Below, one piece after another: positions 25,688 to 33,085 of a stretch of 64,000 nucleotides of DNA. The notes below the pieces were generated by a model, which was given only the letters and a program-made list of their open reading frames with translations, ran no database searches and was not told where the DNA came from. Source of the DNA: an uncultured Ruminiclostridium sp. (GTDB lineage Bacteria; Bacillota; Clostridia; Oscillospirales; Ruminococcaceae); contig CAJUQV010000004.1 of assembly GCA_910588335.1 (NCBI GenBank), forward strand, positions 62,001 to 126,000, read 5' to 3'. Positions within the stretch are counted from its first letter, which is position 1; every line of letters starts with the position of its first letter. The position numbers and the translations under genes were made by a program.

Positions 25688-25985
25688 TGATCAAAGATTA
25701 GTATAATCTATATTTTGCCAAAAATTCCGGCTGACGGAATTTTGTTATACCTCATAGGGGACTGTCGCTTTTTTAGACGGTCCCCGAATTTTTGGGAACA
25801 ATAATAACGATAAGGATAAAAATATGGTCAAAATGTTTTATACCGATCTTTAATCGAGTTGTAGAGTTGATTAAAGATTGCATCCGAAACACTAATTCCA
25901 TAGTTGTAAAGGGATTAGTTTTATACTAACTAACCATTTTGACACAGGATAAAATCATAATCAAAATGGTTATTACACCCGAAGC
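25688..25985. repeat. R2 half-element and two adjoining R3 hairpin elements
   Basis: GATCAAAGATTAGTATA at 25688-25708 is an R2 end. At 25838-25924 an R3 element carries the ATCTTTAATC/GATTAAAGAT hairpin and a GGGATTAG arm. At 25922-25985 a second R3 unit carries the AACCATTTTGAC hairpin. With the terminator above they fill the 464-bp gap before marR. Confidence 0.7.
25757..25791 (+). terminator. Terminator after the GGDEF/EAL gene
   Basis: GGGGACTGTC pairs with GACGGTCCCC around a T-rich loop and is followed by GAATTTTT. Confidence 0.65.
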
Positions 25986-26030
25986 ACCGTTAAGCAAAGC
26001 GCTTAAATTAAAAAAATTTTTTAAAAACAC

Positions 26031-26060
26031 TTGACAAATAGTACTATATAGTATTATACT
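26031..26060 (+). promoter_or_regulatory. marR promoter with overlapping palindromic operator
   Basis: TTGACA, 18-bp spacer, TATACT. The spacer contains the perfect 12-bp palindrome TACTATATAGTA (26042-26053), followed by AGTATTATACT. This is the usual place for autorepression by a MarR-family protein. Confidence 0.75.
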
Positions 26061-26086
26061 ATATAAAGATAATTGGAGGTGACGGA

Positions 26087-26536
26087 ATGCCGCTGAAAAC
26101 AAATGGAGGATTTCTGATAGGCAAGATCAAACAAATTCAGGGGCGGGTGTTTGAAAAAATGTTATCGGAATACGGTATAAGCGAATTTAACGGAGCTCAG
26201 GGGAGGATTCTTTTCGTTCTGTGGGAGAAAGACGGTATTCCCATAACGGAGCTTTCCGAAAAAACCGGACTCGCCAAAACCACGCTTACCGGTATGCTGG
26301 ACAGGCTGGAGCTGTCGGGGCATATTTTAAGAAATTACGGACAAAAGGATCGCCGCACGGTAAAAATAAAGCTTACCGAAAAATCGTTGGGTCTCAGGGA
26401 TAAATACGAGGCGGTGTCCGAGGAAATGAACAAAGTTTTTTACAGGGGATTTAACGAAGATGAAATACTCGATTTTGAAAATCGTCTTGGGAAGATCCTT
26501 GAAAATCTTGTCAAAAAGGAGAAAGGGAATGGATAA
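26087..26536 (+). CDS. MarR-family transcriptional regulator
   Basis: A 149-residue winged-helix repressor: dimerising helices at both ends, recognition region ITELSEKTGLAKTTLTGMLDRLE (about 48-70) and wing QKDRRTVKIKLTEK. TTGGAGGTG lies 6 nt before ATG. It overlaps the following flavin-fold gene by 8 nt. Autoregulation through the palindrome in its promoter is likely; the inducer is unknown. Confidence 0.92.
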   Translation: MPLKTNGGFLIGKIKQIQGRVFEKMLSEYGISEFNGAQGRILFVLWEKDGIPITELSEKTGLAKTTLTGMLDRLELSGHILRNYGQKDRRTVKIKLTEKSLGLRDKYEAVSEEMNKVFYRGFNEDEILDFENRLGKILENLVKKEKGNG

Positions 26537-26957
26537 CAAGATAAAAAAGGATATCGAAACGCTGCGCAAAAACGCAGACATAGCTTATGTGGGCTCGATA
26601 AACGGAGAGGGCTTTCCTCAGATCAAGGCTATGTTTGCGGCCGAACACGACAAGCTTGGAACTCAGCTTTTTTCCACCAACACAAGCTCAAAACGTGCGG
26701 AACAGTTTATGAACAATCCGAAAGCCTGCGTATACTACTGCGATAAGGAAAACTTTATCGGAGTTCTTTTTACGGGCAGTATTGAGGTGTGTACAGACCA
26801 TGACACAAAAGCGTCCATCTGGCACGAGGGCGACGAAATGTACTATCCTAAGGGAGTGGACGACGAGGATTACTGCGTTTTCCGCTTCACCGCTAAGACG
26901 GTCAATTATTACCACGGATTATCAACCGTGACTTTTTCCATAAATGAGCTTGAATAA
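26529..26957 (+). CDS. Pyridoxamine 5'-phosphate oxidase-family flavin-binding protein
   Basis: A 142-residue split-barrel protein of the general-stress-26/PNPOx-like group: ADIAYVGSINGEGFPQIKAMF at the N-terminus, SSKRAEQFMNNPKACVYYCD and a GVLFTGSIEV strand. Such proteins bind FMN or F420-like cofactors; a vitamin B6 role is not implied. Start 26529 uses AAGGAGAAAGGG; a longer in-frame ATG at 26460 lies within marR. Cotranscribed with marR and so probably controlled by it. Confidence 0.85.
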   Translation: MDNKIKKDIETLRKNADIAYVGSINGEGFPQIKAMFAAEHDKLGTQLFSTNTSSKRAEQFMNNPKACVYYCDKENFIGVLFTGSIEVCTDHDTKASIWHEGDEMYYPKGVDDEDYCVFRFTAKTVNYYHGLSTVTFSINELE

Positions 26958-26961
26958 AAAC

Positions 26962-26990
26962 AAAAAAGCAGTGCTTTAGCACTGCTTTTT
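26962..26990. terminator. Bidirectional terminator
   Basis: AAAAAAGCAGTGC pairs with GCACTGCTTTTT around TTTA. It serves the marR operon (plus) and rplJ-rplL (minus). Confidence 0.9.
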
Positions 26991-27008
26991 AAATGAACAT
27001 GGCTAAAC

Positions 27009-27383
27009 TTACTTAAGCTCGATCTTGGCGCCTGCTTCCTCAAGCTTCTTCTGAAGCTCTTCGGCCTCAGCCTTGGCAATGCCTTCCTTGATAGCCTTAG
27101 GAGCGGATTCAACAAGCTCCTTTGCTTCCTTAAGTCCGAGGCCGCAGATATCCTTAACAGCCTTGATAACGTTCATCTTAGCGTCGCCGAAGCTTACGAG
27201 AACTACGTCAAACTCGGTCTTTTCCTCGGCAGCCGCAGCGGCGCCGCCGGCGGGAGCTGCAACAGCCATGGCGGCGGCAGATACGCCGAATTCTTCTTCA
27301 AGTGCCTTTACAAGATCGTTAAGCTCAAGAACGGTAAGAGTCTTAACTTCCTCAACTAAATTCAAAACTTTCTCTGAAGCCAT
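27009..27383 (-). CDS. rplL: Ribosomal protein L7/L12
   Basis: Stalk protein of the 50S subunit that recruits translational GTPases. The 124 residues comprise a dimerisation domain (1-35), an Ala/Gly hinge (VAAPAGGAAAAA) and the globular C-terminal domain with GLGLKEAKELVE. Start 27383 uses CGGAGGAAC; the in-frame ATG at 27425 lies inside the intergenic space. It is the second gene of rplJ-rplL. rpoB does not follow: a convergent gene and terminator do. Confidence 0.97.
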   Translation of the reverse strand: MASEKVLNLVEEVKTLTVLELNDLVKALEEEFGVSAAAMAVAAPAGGAAAAAEEKTEFDVVLVSFGDAKMNVIKAVKDICGLGLKEAKELVESAPKAIKEGIAKAEAEELQKKLEEAGAKIELK

Positions 27384-27425
27384 TTTTATGTTCCTCCGTA
27401 AATTAAATTTTGTGTTATGCCGCAA

Positions 27426-27944
27426 TTAAGCGACGGTTTCCGTTTCGCCTTCGTTTTTCTTCGCGATCTCGCTTGCGGCGATGGCAAGCTTCTGGATAGG
27501 AGACTGGAGAACGAAAAGGAGCTTTGCAACAAGAGTATCCTTGTCGGGCAGCTTTGCGTACTCGGTAACCTCTTCGGCGGTGATGGTCTGACCGTCGATA
27601 AAGCCTACCTTGATGGAATAAGCGCCCTTGGAAGCCTCTACCTGCTTATAAAGCAGCTTGGGAGCGATGATGATATCCTCCTTGGAGAGAGCGAGAGCGG
27701 TGGTTCCTTCAAGATGAGCGTCCAAGCCTTCGATTCCCGCCTGTTCGGCAGCTCTCTTAAGCAGGGTGTTCTTTACTACAAAGTAATCGACTCCCGCCTC
27801 ACGAAGACTTTTTCTGAGCATGGTATCATCGGCAACGTTTATTCCCTTGTAGTCCACAAGTACTCCGCAAGCGGAGCTTTTGAGCTTGTCCGCAAGCTCG
27901 TTGACAAACTGCTGCTTTGATTCCAGCACCTTCTGACTTGGCAT
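27426..27944 (-). CDS. rplJ: Ribosomal protein L10
   Basis: Base of the L7/L12 stalk, 172 residues. N-terminal RNA-binding domain with SSACGVLVDYKGINVADDTMLR and VVKNTLLKRA; the C-terminal helix binds L12 dimers. CAGGAGG lies 8 nt before ATG. The transcript has a typical L10 leader, so L10(L12) autoregulation is expected. rplK and rplA are not upstream. Confidence 0.97.
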   Translation of the reverse strand: MPSQKVLESKQQFVNELADKLKSSACGVLVDYKGINVADDTMLRKSLREAGVDYFVVKNTLLKRAAEQAGIEGLDAHLEGTTALALSKEDIIIAPKLLYKQVEASKGAYSIKVGFIDGQTITAEEVTEYAKLPDKDTLVAKLLFVLQSPIQKLAIAASEIAKKNEGETETVA

Positions 27945-27964
27945 ATTTTTACCTCCTGTGTTAG

Positions 27965-28035
27965 TCTTGCTGTTACTAATACTATTTGCAAATCATACTA
28001 AAGACAAAATAAATTTTGGAATGATTTGCAAATAA
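27965..28035. repeat. Inverted repeat in the rplJ 5' region
   Basis: ATTTGCAAATCAT (27984-27996) and its inverse ATGATTTGCAAAT (28021-28033) flank 24 bp. The same 15-mer ATTTGCAAATCATAC occurs before the lacI-type gene at 5764. It lies between the attenuator and the rplJ ribosome-binding site. Confidence 0.6.
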
Positions 28036-28039
28036 GGAG

Positions 28040-28175
28040 CAATAAAAAGCCTTTTCCCGTAAGCACTAAAAAATGCACAGGAAAAGGACGTAAAAATCTT
28101 ATTACTTCCCATTCCTCGGCAGGCGGCCGTATAAGCCGTTAGCGCAGTGCGACCTGCTGTCTTTAGAACAGCAAA
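28040..28175 (-). ncRNA. L10 leader with attenuator
   Basis: On the minus strand the leader has AAGACAGCAGGT, CTAACGGCTTAT and CCTGCCGAGGAAT, as in the Firmicute L10 leader that binds L10(L12)4. It is followed by a Rho-independent hairpin CCTTTTCC / GGAAAAGG with CTTTTTATT (28044-28090). Excess L10-L12 should promote premature termination. Confidence 0.85.
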
Positions 28176-28178
28176 AAT

Positions 28179-28207
28179 ATTATACAGTATTTTTTTCTTT
28201 TTGTCAA
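28179..28207 (-). promoter_or_regulatory. rplJ-rplL promoter
   Basis: Minus strand TTGACA, 17-bp spacer, TATAAT: full consensus, as expected for a ribosomal protein operon. Confidence 0.88.
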
Positions 28208-28294
28208 TAGGTAAACTTGAATTTTTTACCGTTTTATATATTTTTTTGCATTGACCTGGTTTGAAAGGCGGGGTTGTTTTTTTCACCGCGAAAG

Positions 28295-29710
28295 TTACCG
28301 AACATAACCTATTCCGAGCACTGTGATCTCTTTTTCTTCGTCTCCCTCCGCCATTCTGATCTCAACTTTGTGAGATTCGGCTTCGTGAAGCGGATACACA
28401 ATTTCCGTGACAACATTGCCCCAGCCGTTTTCGCTGTATCCCTTTAAGGTTTTCACCTTTTCGCCGTCGATATAAACGTCCGCCGCGCCGTTTGTTTTGG
28501 AATTTACCTGCTTGTAAGCAATTGTCAGCTTGCTGAATCCAAACTCCATTACTATGGGTGAGTTTTCCACGCCGCCGCTGCGCTTCCAGCCCTTGTTATA
28601 AGTAAAGCAGTTAGCTATTCCATAGACGAAATCTCCGTTTGAAATTATATACTCCGATCCCTCCGTTATATTTTCCAGATTTTCAAAGGAAGCCATGAAC
28701 TGAACGTCGGATGGCATGGTGTAAGGTGAACTTTCGGCCGCTTCCGCCATGTCCAGATAGTATCCGATAAAATCGGATATGAGAGCGTGTCCGAAGTTGG
28801 AGGGATGAGCCTCGTCCACCGCGTATTCGCCAATGAATGTCATTCTCCCCGCGTCAATTTCGGGGGTTATCGCTTCGCGTACGCTTATCATACCCAGGTC
28901 GTAATGCTCGCCGACAGCCTGCATATTATCCTGCGCCGTATATCCGTTGGACAGTACAGTAAATATCAGAACCACGGCGGGAGAGGTTTCGCTGTTGAGC
29001 AGCTTTCTTACAAGGCTTTCATATACGTCGCGACTGGTAGTGTCCATACCGTCGTTTACGGCGAATTCAACGAACACCACGTCGGGGCGGGCGCTTATTA
29101 TGTCGCTGTTGCAGCGTGTTATGCCCAACAGCGAGGGAGTTCCGGCGATACCCGCGTTTACATAATTTATCTTGCTTTCGTCCTCGGCAAATTTTTCCGC
29201 GAACAGCTTTGCGGAAAGAGCGGCGTAACAGGTTTTATTGTCGGGAGTAGCCCCTACGCCTTGGGTGATTGAGCCGCCAAGATAAGCGAGGGTTACTTCT
29301 TCTCCGTTTTTCGCCTTTGTTATGGCCTTTTGTATCCTTTCCGTGTTGCCCGTGGATATAAGTGAGCGTTCGATCATTTCCATGCGGATAATATCCTCTT
29401 CGTTTTTTGGCTTTTCCTCTTCCTTTGCGGTGGTGGTTACAATTGCGGGAGGGGTGGTATTGTTGGCGGAAGACGTAATGGTATTTTCAATGTTGTTCTT
29501 TTCCGAAACTGTGTTTTCGGTTTTCGTCGTCCCCTCTTTGGAGGTGGTGGCGGTTTCGTTTACGGAAAGCATGGTATCGCTGTTGGAAGCCGTCATGTTA
29601 TTTTCGCTTCCGCTGTTTTCCGAACCAATGTTTTCTTTTTCGGCGCTGCATCCGCTGAGAAGCGCTATACACAATAATGCCGAAATAAATTTGTTAAGGT
29701 GTTTTTTCAT
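28295..29710 (-). CDS. SGNH-hydrolase lipoprotein
   Basis: A 471-residue exported lipoprotein. Lipobox LLSGC (Cys near 21), a Thr/Asn/Glu-rich flexible linker (about 22-105), then an SGNH/GDSL esterase domain with AYLGGSITQG (Ser block), NAGIAGT (Gly), FVEFAVND (Asn) and DEAHPSNFGH (Asp-His). A beta-rich C-terminal module of about 120 residues follows. It probably deacylates a cell-surface or dietary polysaccharide. Promoter at 29757-29785; GAGG precedes ATG. Confidence 0.88.
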   Translation of the reverse strand: MKKHLNKFISALLCIALLSGCSAEKENIGSENSGSENNMTASNSDTMLSVNETATTSKEGTTKTENTVSEKNNIENTITSSANNTTPPAIVTTTAKEEEKPKNEEDIIRMEMIERSLISTGNTERIQKAITKAKNGEEVTLAYLGGSITQGVGATPDNKTCYAALSAKLFAEKFAEDESKINYVNAGIAGTPSLLGITRCNSDIISARPDVVFVEFAVNDGMDTTSRDVYESLVRKLLNSETSPAVVLIFTVLSNGYTAQDNMQAVGEHYDLGMISVREAITPEIDAGRMTFIGEYAVDEAHPSNFGHALISDFIGYYLDMAEAAESSPYTMPSDVQFMASFENLENITEGSEYIISNGDFVYGIANCFTYNKGWKRSGGVENSPIVMEFGFSKLTIAYKQVNSKTNGAADVYIDGEKVKTLKGYSENGWGNVVTEIVYPLHEAESHKVEIRMAEGDEEKEITVLGIGYVR

Positions 29711-29756
29711 TATTTTGCCTCAATTCGTTCTTGTTTCAGTGAGTTCTGATAATGAT

Positions 29757-29785
29757 ATTATAATGAATATTGACATCGGTGTCAA
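29757..29785 (-). promoter_or_regulatory. Promoter of the SGNH lipoprotein gene
   Basis: Minus strand TTGACA, 17-bp spacer, TATAAT. TTGACA is part of TTGACACCGATGTCAA, a small palindrome that could be an operator. Confidence 0.8.
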
Positions 29786-30096
29786 TAAAAGATATTATTA
29801 TAATTCAACGATTTTGACTTAAAATTTTTTTGTTCATTTGTTTTTAACAGTTTAAAGCAGGCGCAGTGGCGAGCATGGCGGTAAGAAGAAGTCAATAGAA
29901 GGAGCGTTAATAAAATGCAGTATTATGATTGTCCCGATGTAAACTCCAAATTTATACTTCTGTAAGTATAGTGAAGGAATTTTGAAACGGTTAAAGTTTT
30001 TAAAATATATTGTATCCTAAAATTCAAGGAGATCGAAGCTCCAAAGCGTCGATCTCCTTTATACTGATTGCAAATTGGTATTAAACGATTTCAAAT
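29786..30096. other. Intergenic stretch with a terminator hairpin
   Basis: At 30026-30060 AAGGAGATCGA pairs with TCGATCTCCTT, a probable terminator for the upstream minus-strand genes. A 16-codon ORF at 29915-29965 with GAAGGAG before it is too short to call. GATTGCAAATTGGTATTA near 30065 resembles the R3 right end. Nothing else seen. Confidence 0.5.
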
Positions 30097-30459
30097 CTAT
30101 CCTCTTATCTCTAGCAGCACATAATAATGGTGTATAAAAATCGCAGCTAAAATTACATTAAATGCAATGCTCCCTATCATATAAGGCAGCCTCGCTTTCC
30201 TTCGATTAAGAAGAGTAGCCGTAAGAAACCCGATCCATGTACAGGAAACAATCAGCGCACCCATTATTATGCACATCTCAGTGACAAAATTCAAATTAAC
30301 TTTCAGCACGGCCCCCGCCGTAAATCCCACCAGCGCGTTAACAGTAGGCAATACCGCAAGCGGCAGAGTTGCCGCCGCCCATTTTTTCCTTTTGGCTCTG
30401 TAAAGGCTCGCTGCCGCGATTATAAGCAGACCCGTAATTATAAAACTTTCGCCTATCAT
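30097..30459 (-). CDS. Small polytopic membrane protein
   Basis: 120 residues with about four hydrophobic segments (roughly 3-20, 28-52, 58-82 and 92-112) and basic loops such as RAKRKKW and NRRKARL, so it is an integral membrane protein. No family recognised. It follows the DUF4358 lipoprotein gene by 36 nt in the same direction and is probably cotranscribed. AAAGGGGATATTTTTT precedes ATG. Confidence 0.65.
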   Translation of the reverse strand: MIGESFIITGLLIIAAASLYRAKRKKWAAATLPLAVLPTVNALVGFTAGAVLKVNLNFVTEMCIIMGALIVSCTWIGFLTATLLNRRKARLPYMIGSIAFNVILAAIFIHHYYVLLEIRG

Positions 30460-30495
30460 AAAAAATATCCCCTTTACGTGAATTTGTCAGGGCAG

Positions 30496-30975
30496 TCATC
30501 CTTTAAGCTTTCCGTCGACAATCTCCTTAGCCTTTTCGTTATCCGACAGAGCGATGTACACCGCGTAATTTCCCGTTGAAAATATCTTGGCCGATTCCAG
30601 CTTGTACATTTCGTCGGGGGTATAGGTTGCAAAGGACTCCTTTCTGGAATCCAGCTTTGATTGAAGCGCCGACTCCGCTGACTTTGCCGCGTCTGAACTC
30701 TTGAACTTAAATACTCCTATTTCGTCTGGAAGCGCACCGGAGCCGCAGAGGGAAAACGCGGCGGAATCAAGCTCCGAGGTATCAATTCCGCTGTAATAGC
30801 TCTCCACTTCATCCGTTCCTTTTTCCACTGAGGAGGAAATAGGAACCTCATTAAGCACCGCGCTTACAACGTCGGCGGGGTTTACGTCTGCGGCCGCCTC
30901 GCCGCCCTCTCCGCTGCACGCCGTAAAGAGCATTACGGGAGCTAACATGGCACAAACTAACTTTTTGATTTTCAT
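30496..30975 (-). CDS. DUF4358 lipoprotein
   Basis: 159 residues: signal peptide with lipobox FTAC (Cys near 20), Gly/Glu/Ala linker, then the DUF4358 domain with FKFKSSDAAKSAESALQSKL and YAVYIALSDNEKAKEIV. The family is common in Clostridia and uncharacterised. Start 30975 uses GGAAAGGAAAAG; a longer in-frame start at 31017 would precede the signal peptide by 14 residues. It sits between two SGNH hydrolase genes. Confidence 0.82.
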   Translation of the reverse strand: MKIKKLVCAMLAPVMLFTACSGEGGEAAADVNPADVVSAVLNEVPISSSVEKGTDEVESYYSGIDTSELDSAAFSLCGSGALPDEIGVFKFKSSDAAKSAESALQSKLDSRKESFATYTPDEMYKLESAKIFSTGNYAVYIALSDNEKAKEIVDGKLKG

Positions 30976-31059
30976 TTTTGTCTTTTCCTTTCCTGTTGTT
31001 CTTATAACCGCTGCCAAATTTCCCCAACCTCTTAGGCCGGGGCATATCTCAGTTCAGTT

Positions 31060-31125
31060 CGAGATTTTTATCCCAACTGAACCTCAGAATTGCTTCGTAA
31101 TATCGGCAGCTTGTTTAAGCTTGGT
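31060..31125 (-). repeat. R1 hairpin repeat, copy d
   Basis: Inverted copy: on the minus strand TTAAACAAGCTGCCGATATT, then ACGAAGCAATTC and TGAGGTTCAGTTGGG. It lies between the two minus-strand genes. Confidence 0.7.
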
Positions 31126-31156
31126 TTTATTTTTATTTTATACCAAATATAACATT

Positions 31157-32038
31157 TTATTTTATCTGATTCTGAATGGTTCCCAGTACTAATGCGTAGG
31201 CGCTGCCCTGAAAATGAAGTCCGTCGGCTTCCGCGTATTTTGAAGAAAAATATCCTTCATTGTCCGACAGCTTGGAGCAGATATCAACGTATGTATATCC
31301 TCCCTGCTCGCACATTGCCTTAAGACGCGAGTTGTAGTCGTTTATCTTTTCCATAGTCTCTTTTCCTTCCGCGTCATGTTCTTTAGTTACGGGAGGAAGA
31401 GAGATAACGCATATCTTGGCGGTATAGCAGGCCATTTCAAGCTCCGACACAAGCTCCGTCATTTTCTTCGACATATATTCCGCGTCCATAAACGCAAGCC
31501 CGTTTGTGCCCAACATTATATAGATACGCTTCGGCTGCATTGCGGCAACCTTTTCGACACAGGTTACGTCACCTATCTTGTGATTTACGGCGCTTTCTGG
31601 GTTAAGTCCAACCTCGGCGAACACGTTTTCCGCTTCGAGATAGTTATACAGATGAAGTCCGGTAGATATACTGTCCCCGATAAACAGATCGTTTTCAAAG
31701 AAAGCCATGTCATATTGAGGAAGAACAAGATCGTCGGTAGAAATGGAATCTTCTGTTTCGGAAACCGTATCTTCGGTGCTGTCCGATGTACTTTCCGAAG
31801 TTTCGGTTACCGGGCTTGTCCCGGAAACCGCGTCGGCGTCGGAAACGGTTGTGGATTCGTTTCCGGAACTGCTGTCCGTCTCCGAGGTGGTTGTGGCGGT
31901 AGGCTCGGTGCGGTTATTTCCGGTATCCTCTTTCATATGAAAGTATATTAAAACTATAAGCAGAATAATTATTCCCACTATCATCATATTTAACGCAACT
32001 ATCGCAATGGACAGGCTGTTTTTTTTCTTTTTAGCCAA
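31157..32038 (-). CDS. Membrane-anchored SGNH hydrolase
   Basis: 293 residues: a basic N-terminus, one transmembrane segment (about 10-34), a Ser/Thr/Glu-rich spacer (about 38-105) and an extracellular SGNH domain with DLFIGDSIS (Ser near 120), MLGTNG, and the Asp-His pair in DGLHFQG. The start codon is TTG with GGAG 8 nt upstream. It could be the esterase partner of an MBOAT acyltransferase such as the one at 12.6 kb, but this is only inference. Promoter at 32077-32105. Confidence 0.85.
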   Translation of the reverse strand: MAKKKKNSLSIAIVALNMMIVGIIILLIVLIYFHMKEDTGNNRTEPTATTTSETDSSSGNESTTVSDADAVSGTSPVTETSESTSDSTEDTVSETEDSISTDDLVLPQYDMAFFENDLFIGDSISTGLHLYNYLEAENVFAEVGLNPESAVNHKIGDVTCVEKVAAMQPKRIYIMLGTNGLAFMDAEYMSKKMTELVSELEMACYTAKICVISLPPVTKEHDAEGKETMEKINDYNSRLKAMCEQGGYTYVDICSKLSDNEGYFSSKYAEADGLHFQGSAYALVLGTIQNQIK

Positions 32039-32076
32039 GACTTTTTCTCCTTTTTTCTTTATTGTATTAATTATAC

Positions 32077-32105
32077 ATTATACACGTTTATTTGGAAATA
32101 GTCAA
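32077..32105 (-). promoter_or_regulatory. Promoter of the membrane SGNH hydrolase gene
   Basis: Minus strand TTGACT, 17-bp spacer, TATAAT. Confidence 0.78.
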
Positions 32106-32132
32106 GATTTTTTATATTATTATCATATTTTC

Positions 32133-32239
32133 TTAAGGCAACCTTTAAAAACCCCAATTTTTATTAAATTCACGCTCGAAAAATGGCTTTGTTATGCGAA
32201 CGGTATTTTCATCAAATAGGGTTTTTAGAGGTTGCCTAA
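32133..32239. repeat. R6 palindrome (TTAAGGCAACC ends)
   Basis: AAGGCAACCTTTAAAAACCC at the left pairs with GGGTTTTTAGAGGTTGCCT at the right around about 60 bp. The element at 49702-49861 has related ends (AACTTCTAAAAACCCC). Confidence 0.7.
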
Positions 32240-32289
32240 TCTTTGATCAAGGTATAGACAAATAACACGGATGATCAAAGATTAGTATT
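32236..32289. repeat. R2 inverted-repeat element
   Basis: CTAATCTTTGATCA pairs with TGATCAAAGATTAG around GGTATAGACAAATAAC. It overlaps the end of the R6 palindrome by four bases. Confidence 0.8.
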
Positions 32290-32560
32290 AAAAATCCTTG
32301 ACGGGCGACAGCCCGCCAAGGATTTTTGCCTTGTCATCAACATAATAGACCTCTTCGGAAACTTTCCGAAGCACCGTCTGACTTGCCCTTTCGCTGTCAC
32401 GCTTTGCCCATTTTCCTTGAAATATATACAGTATTCCTGCGGAAAATGGACTTCGCCTTACAGCAAAATTGCTGCGTCATATGGAACTTCTCCAGTTTCC
32501 GAGGAGGTATAATATGCTCGAAAATCCGCACACCATTCCTATTGAGACAGTTTCTAATAC
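32290..32560. repeat. R5-core element with GGGCGACAGCCCGCC hairpin
   Basis: Begins with a perfect hairpin AAAAATCCTTG/CAAGGATTTTT around ACGGGCGACAGCCCGCC (32290-32325) and GCCTTGTCATCAACATAATA. It ends GCTCGAAAATCCGCACACC and CCTATTGAGACAGTTTCTAA. Elements at 32.8, 35.2 and 49.7 kb share the GACGGGCG...CAGCCCGCC core. Short ORFs here look accidental. Confidence 0.65.
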
Positions 32561-32570
32561 TATTTTCAAC

Positions 32571-32750
32571 TTAAGGCAACACCGCGCAATGACCGCCTGA
32601 CGGCTTTGCGTATGGCTTGCTTGCATATTTTCCGTCATCTTGCACAAATCCTCCTTGAAATACGCCAGTATTCCTGCGTCGGATTTATACAAGCTGACGA
32701 AAAATCTGACGGCGCAATCCACACACAATCATTGTGCGGTGTTGCCTTAA
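32571..32750. repeat. R4 palindromic element, long form
   Basis: 180 bp bounded by TTAAGGCAACACCGCGCAAT and its inverse ATTGTGCGGTGTTGCCTTAA. The interior carries direct copies of CTGACGG and TCCTTGAAATACGCCAGTAT, the latter shared with the R5-core element at 32.4 kb. The 71-bp element at 40934-41004 is the same element with the interior deleted. Confidence 0.8.
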
Positions 32751-32802
32751 AAAGATTGCAAAATTATAGCGGATAATTTGAAAATAGTGCTTAGGGAGTA
32801 AT

Positions 32803-32970
32803 TTTAAGAACATGTTCTCATAGGATGAGCACACGTCTTTTCGGAAAATTTTCCCGCTAACTGCGTCAAAATTTCTTGACGGGGGCAGCCCGCCTGCAAA
32901 ATTTTTCCTTGTTTTCGGAAAAATTATGCTCGAAAATCCGTGTCCCTCTCCTATGAGAACAAGTTCTAAA
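32803..32970. repeat. R5 palindromic element
   Basis: TTTAAGAACATGTTCTCATA at the left and its inverse, TATGAGAACAAGTTCTAAA, at the right. The core has GTCTTTTCGGAAAATTTT and GACGGGGGCAGCCCGCC. From 32971 to 33085 nothing further is seen. Confidence 0.75.
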
Positions 32971-33085
32971 TTATAACCATGTGACCGTAAACAATGCACC
33001 GCTCCATGTGAGAGAAAAGCGTAATCATTTATGCCTTGTAAAGAAGCACGCAAGGAACACATAATGTATTTTCGCTTTCAATGCT

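Noticed and set aside
29915..29965. 16-codon ORF (starts MQYYDCPDV) with GAAGGAG before it
   Set aside because: Too short to support as a gene without conservation data; mentioned as part of the intergenic description.
32477..33062. Minus-strand ORFs of 83 and 125 codons
   Set aside because: They lie across the R4 and R5 palindromes, have no ribosome-binding sites, no recognisable protein features and odd composition.
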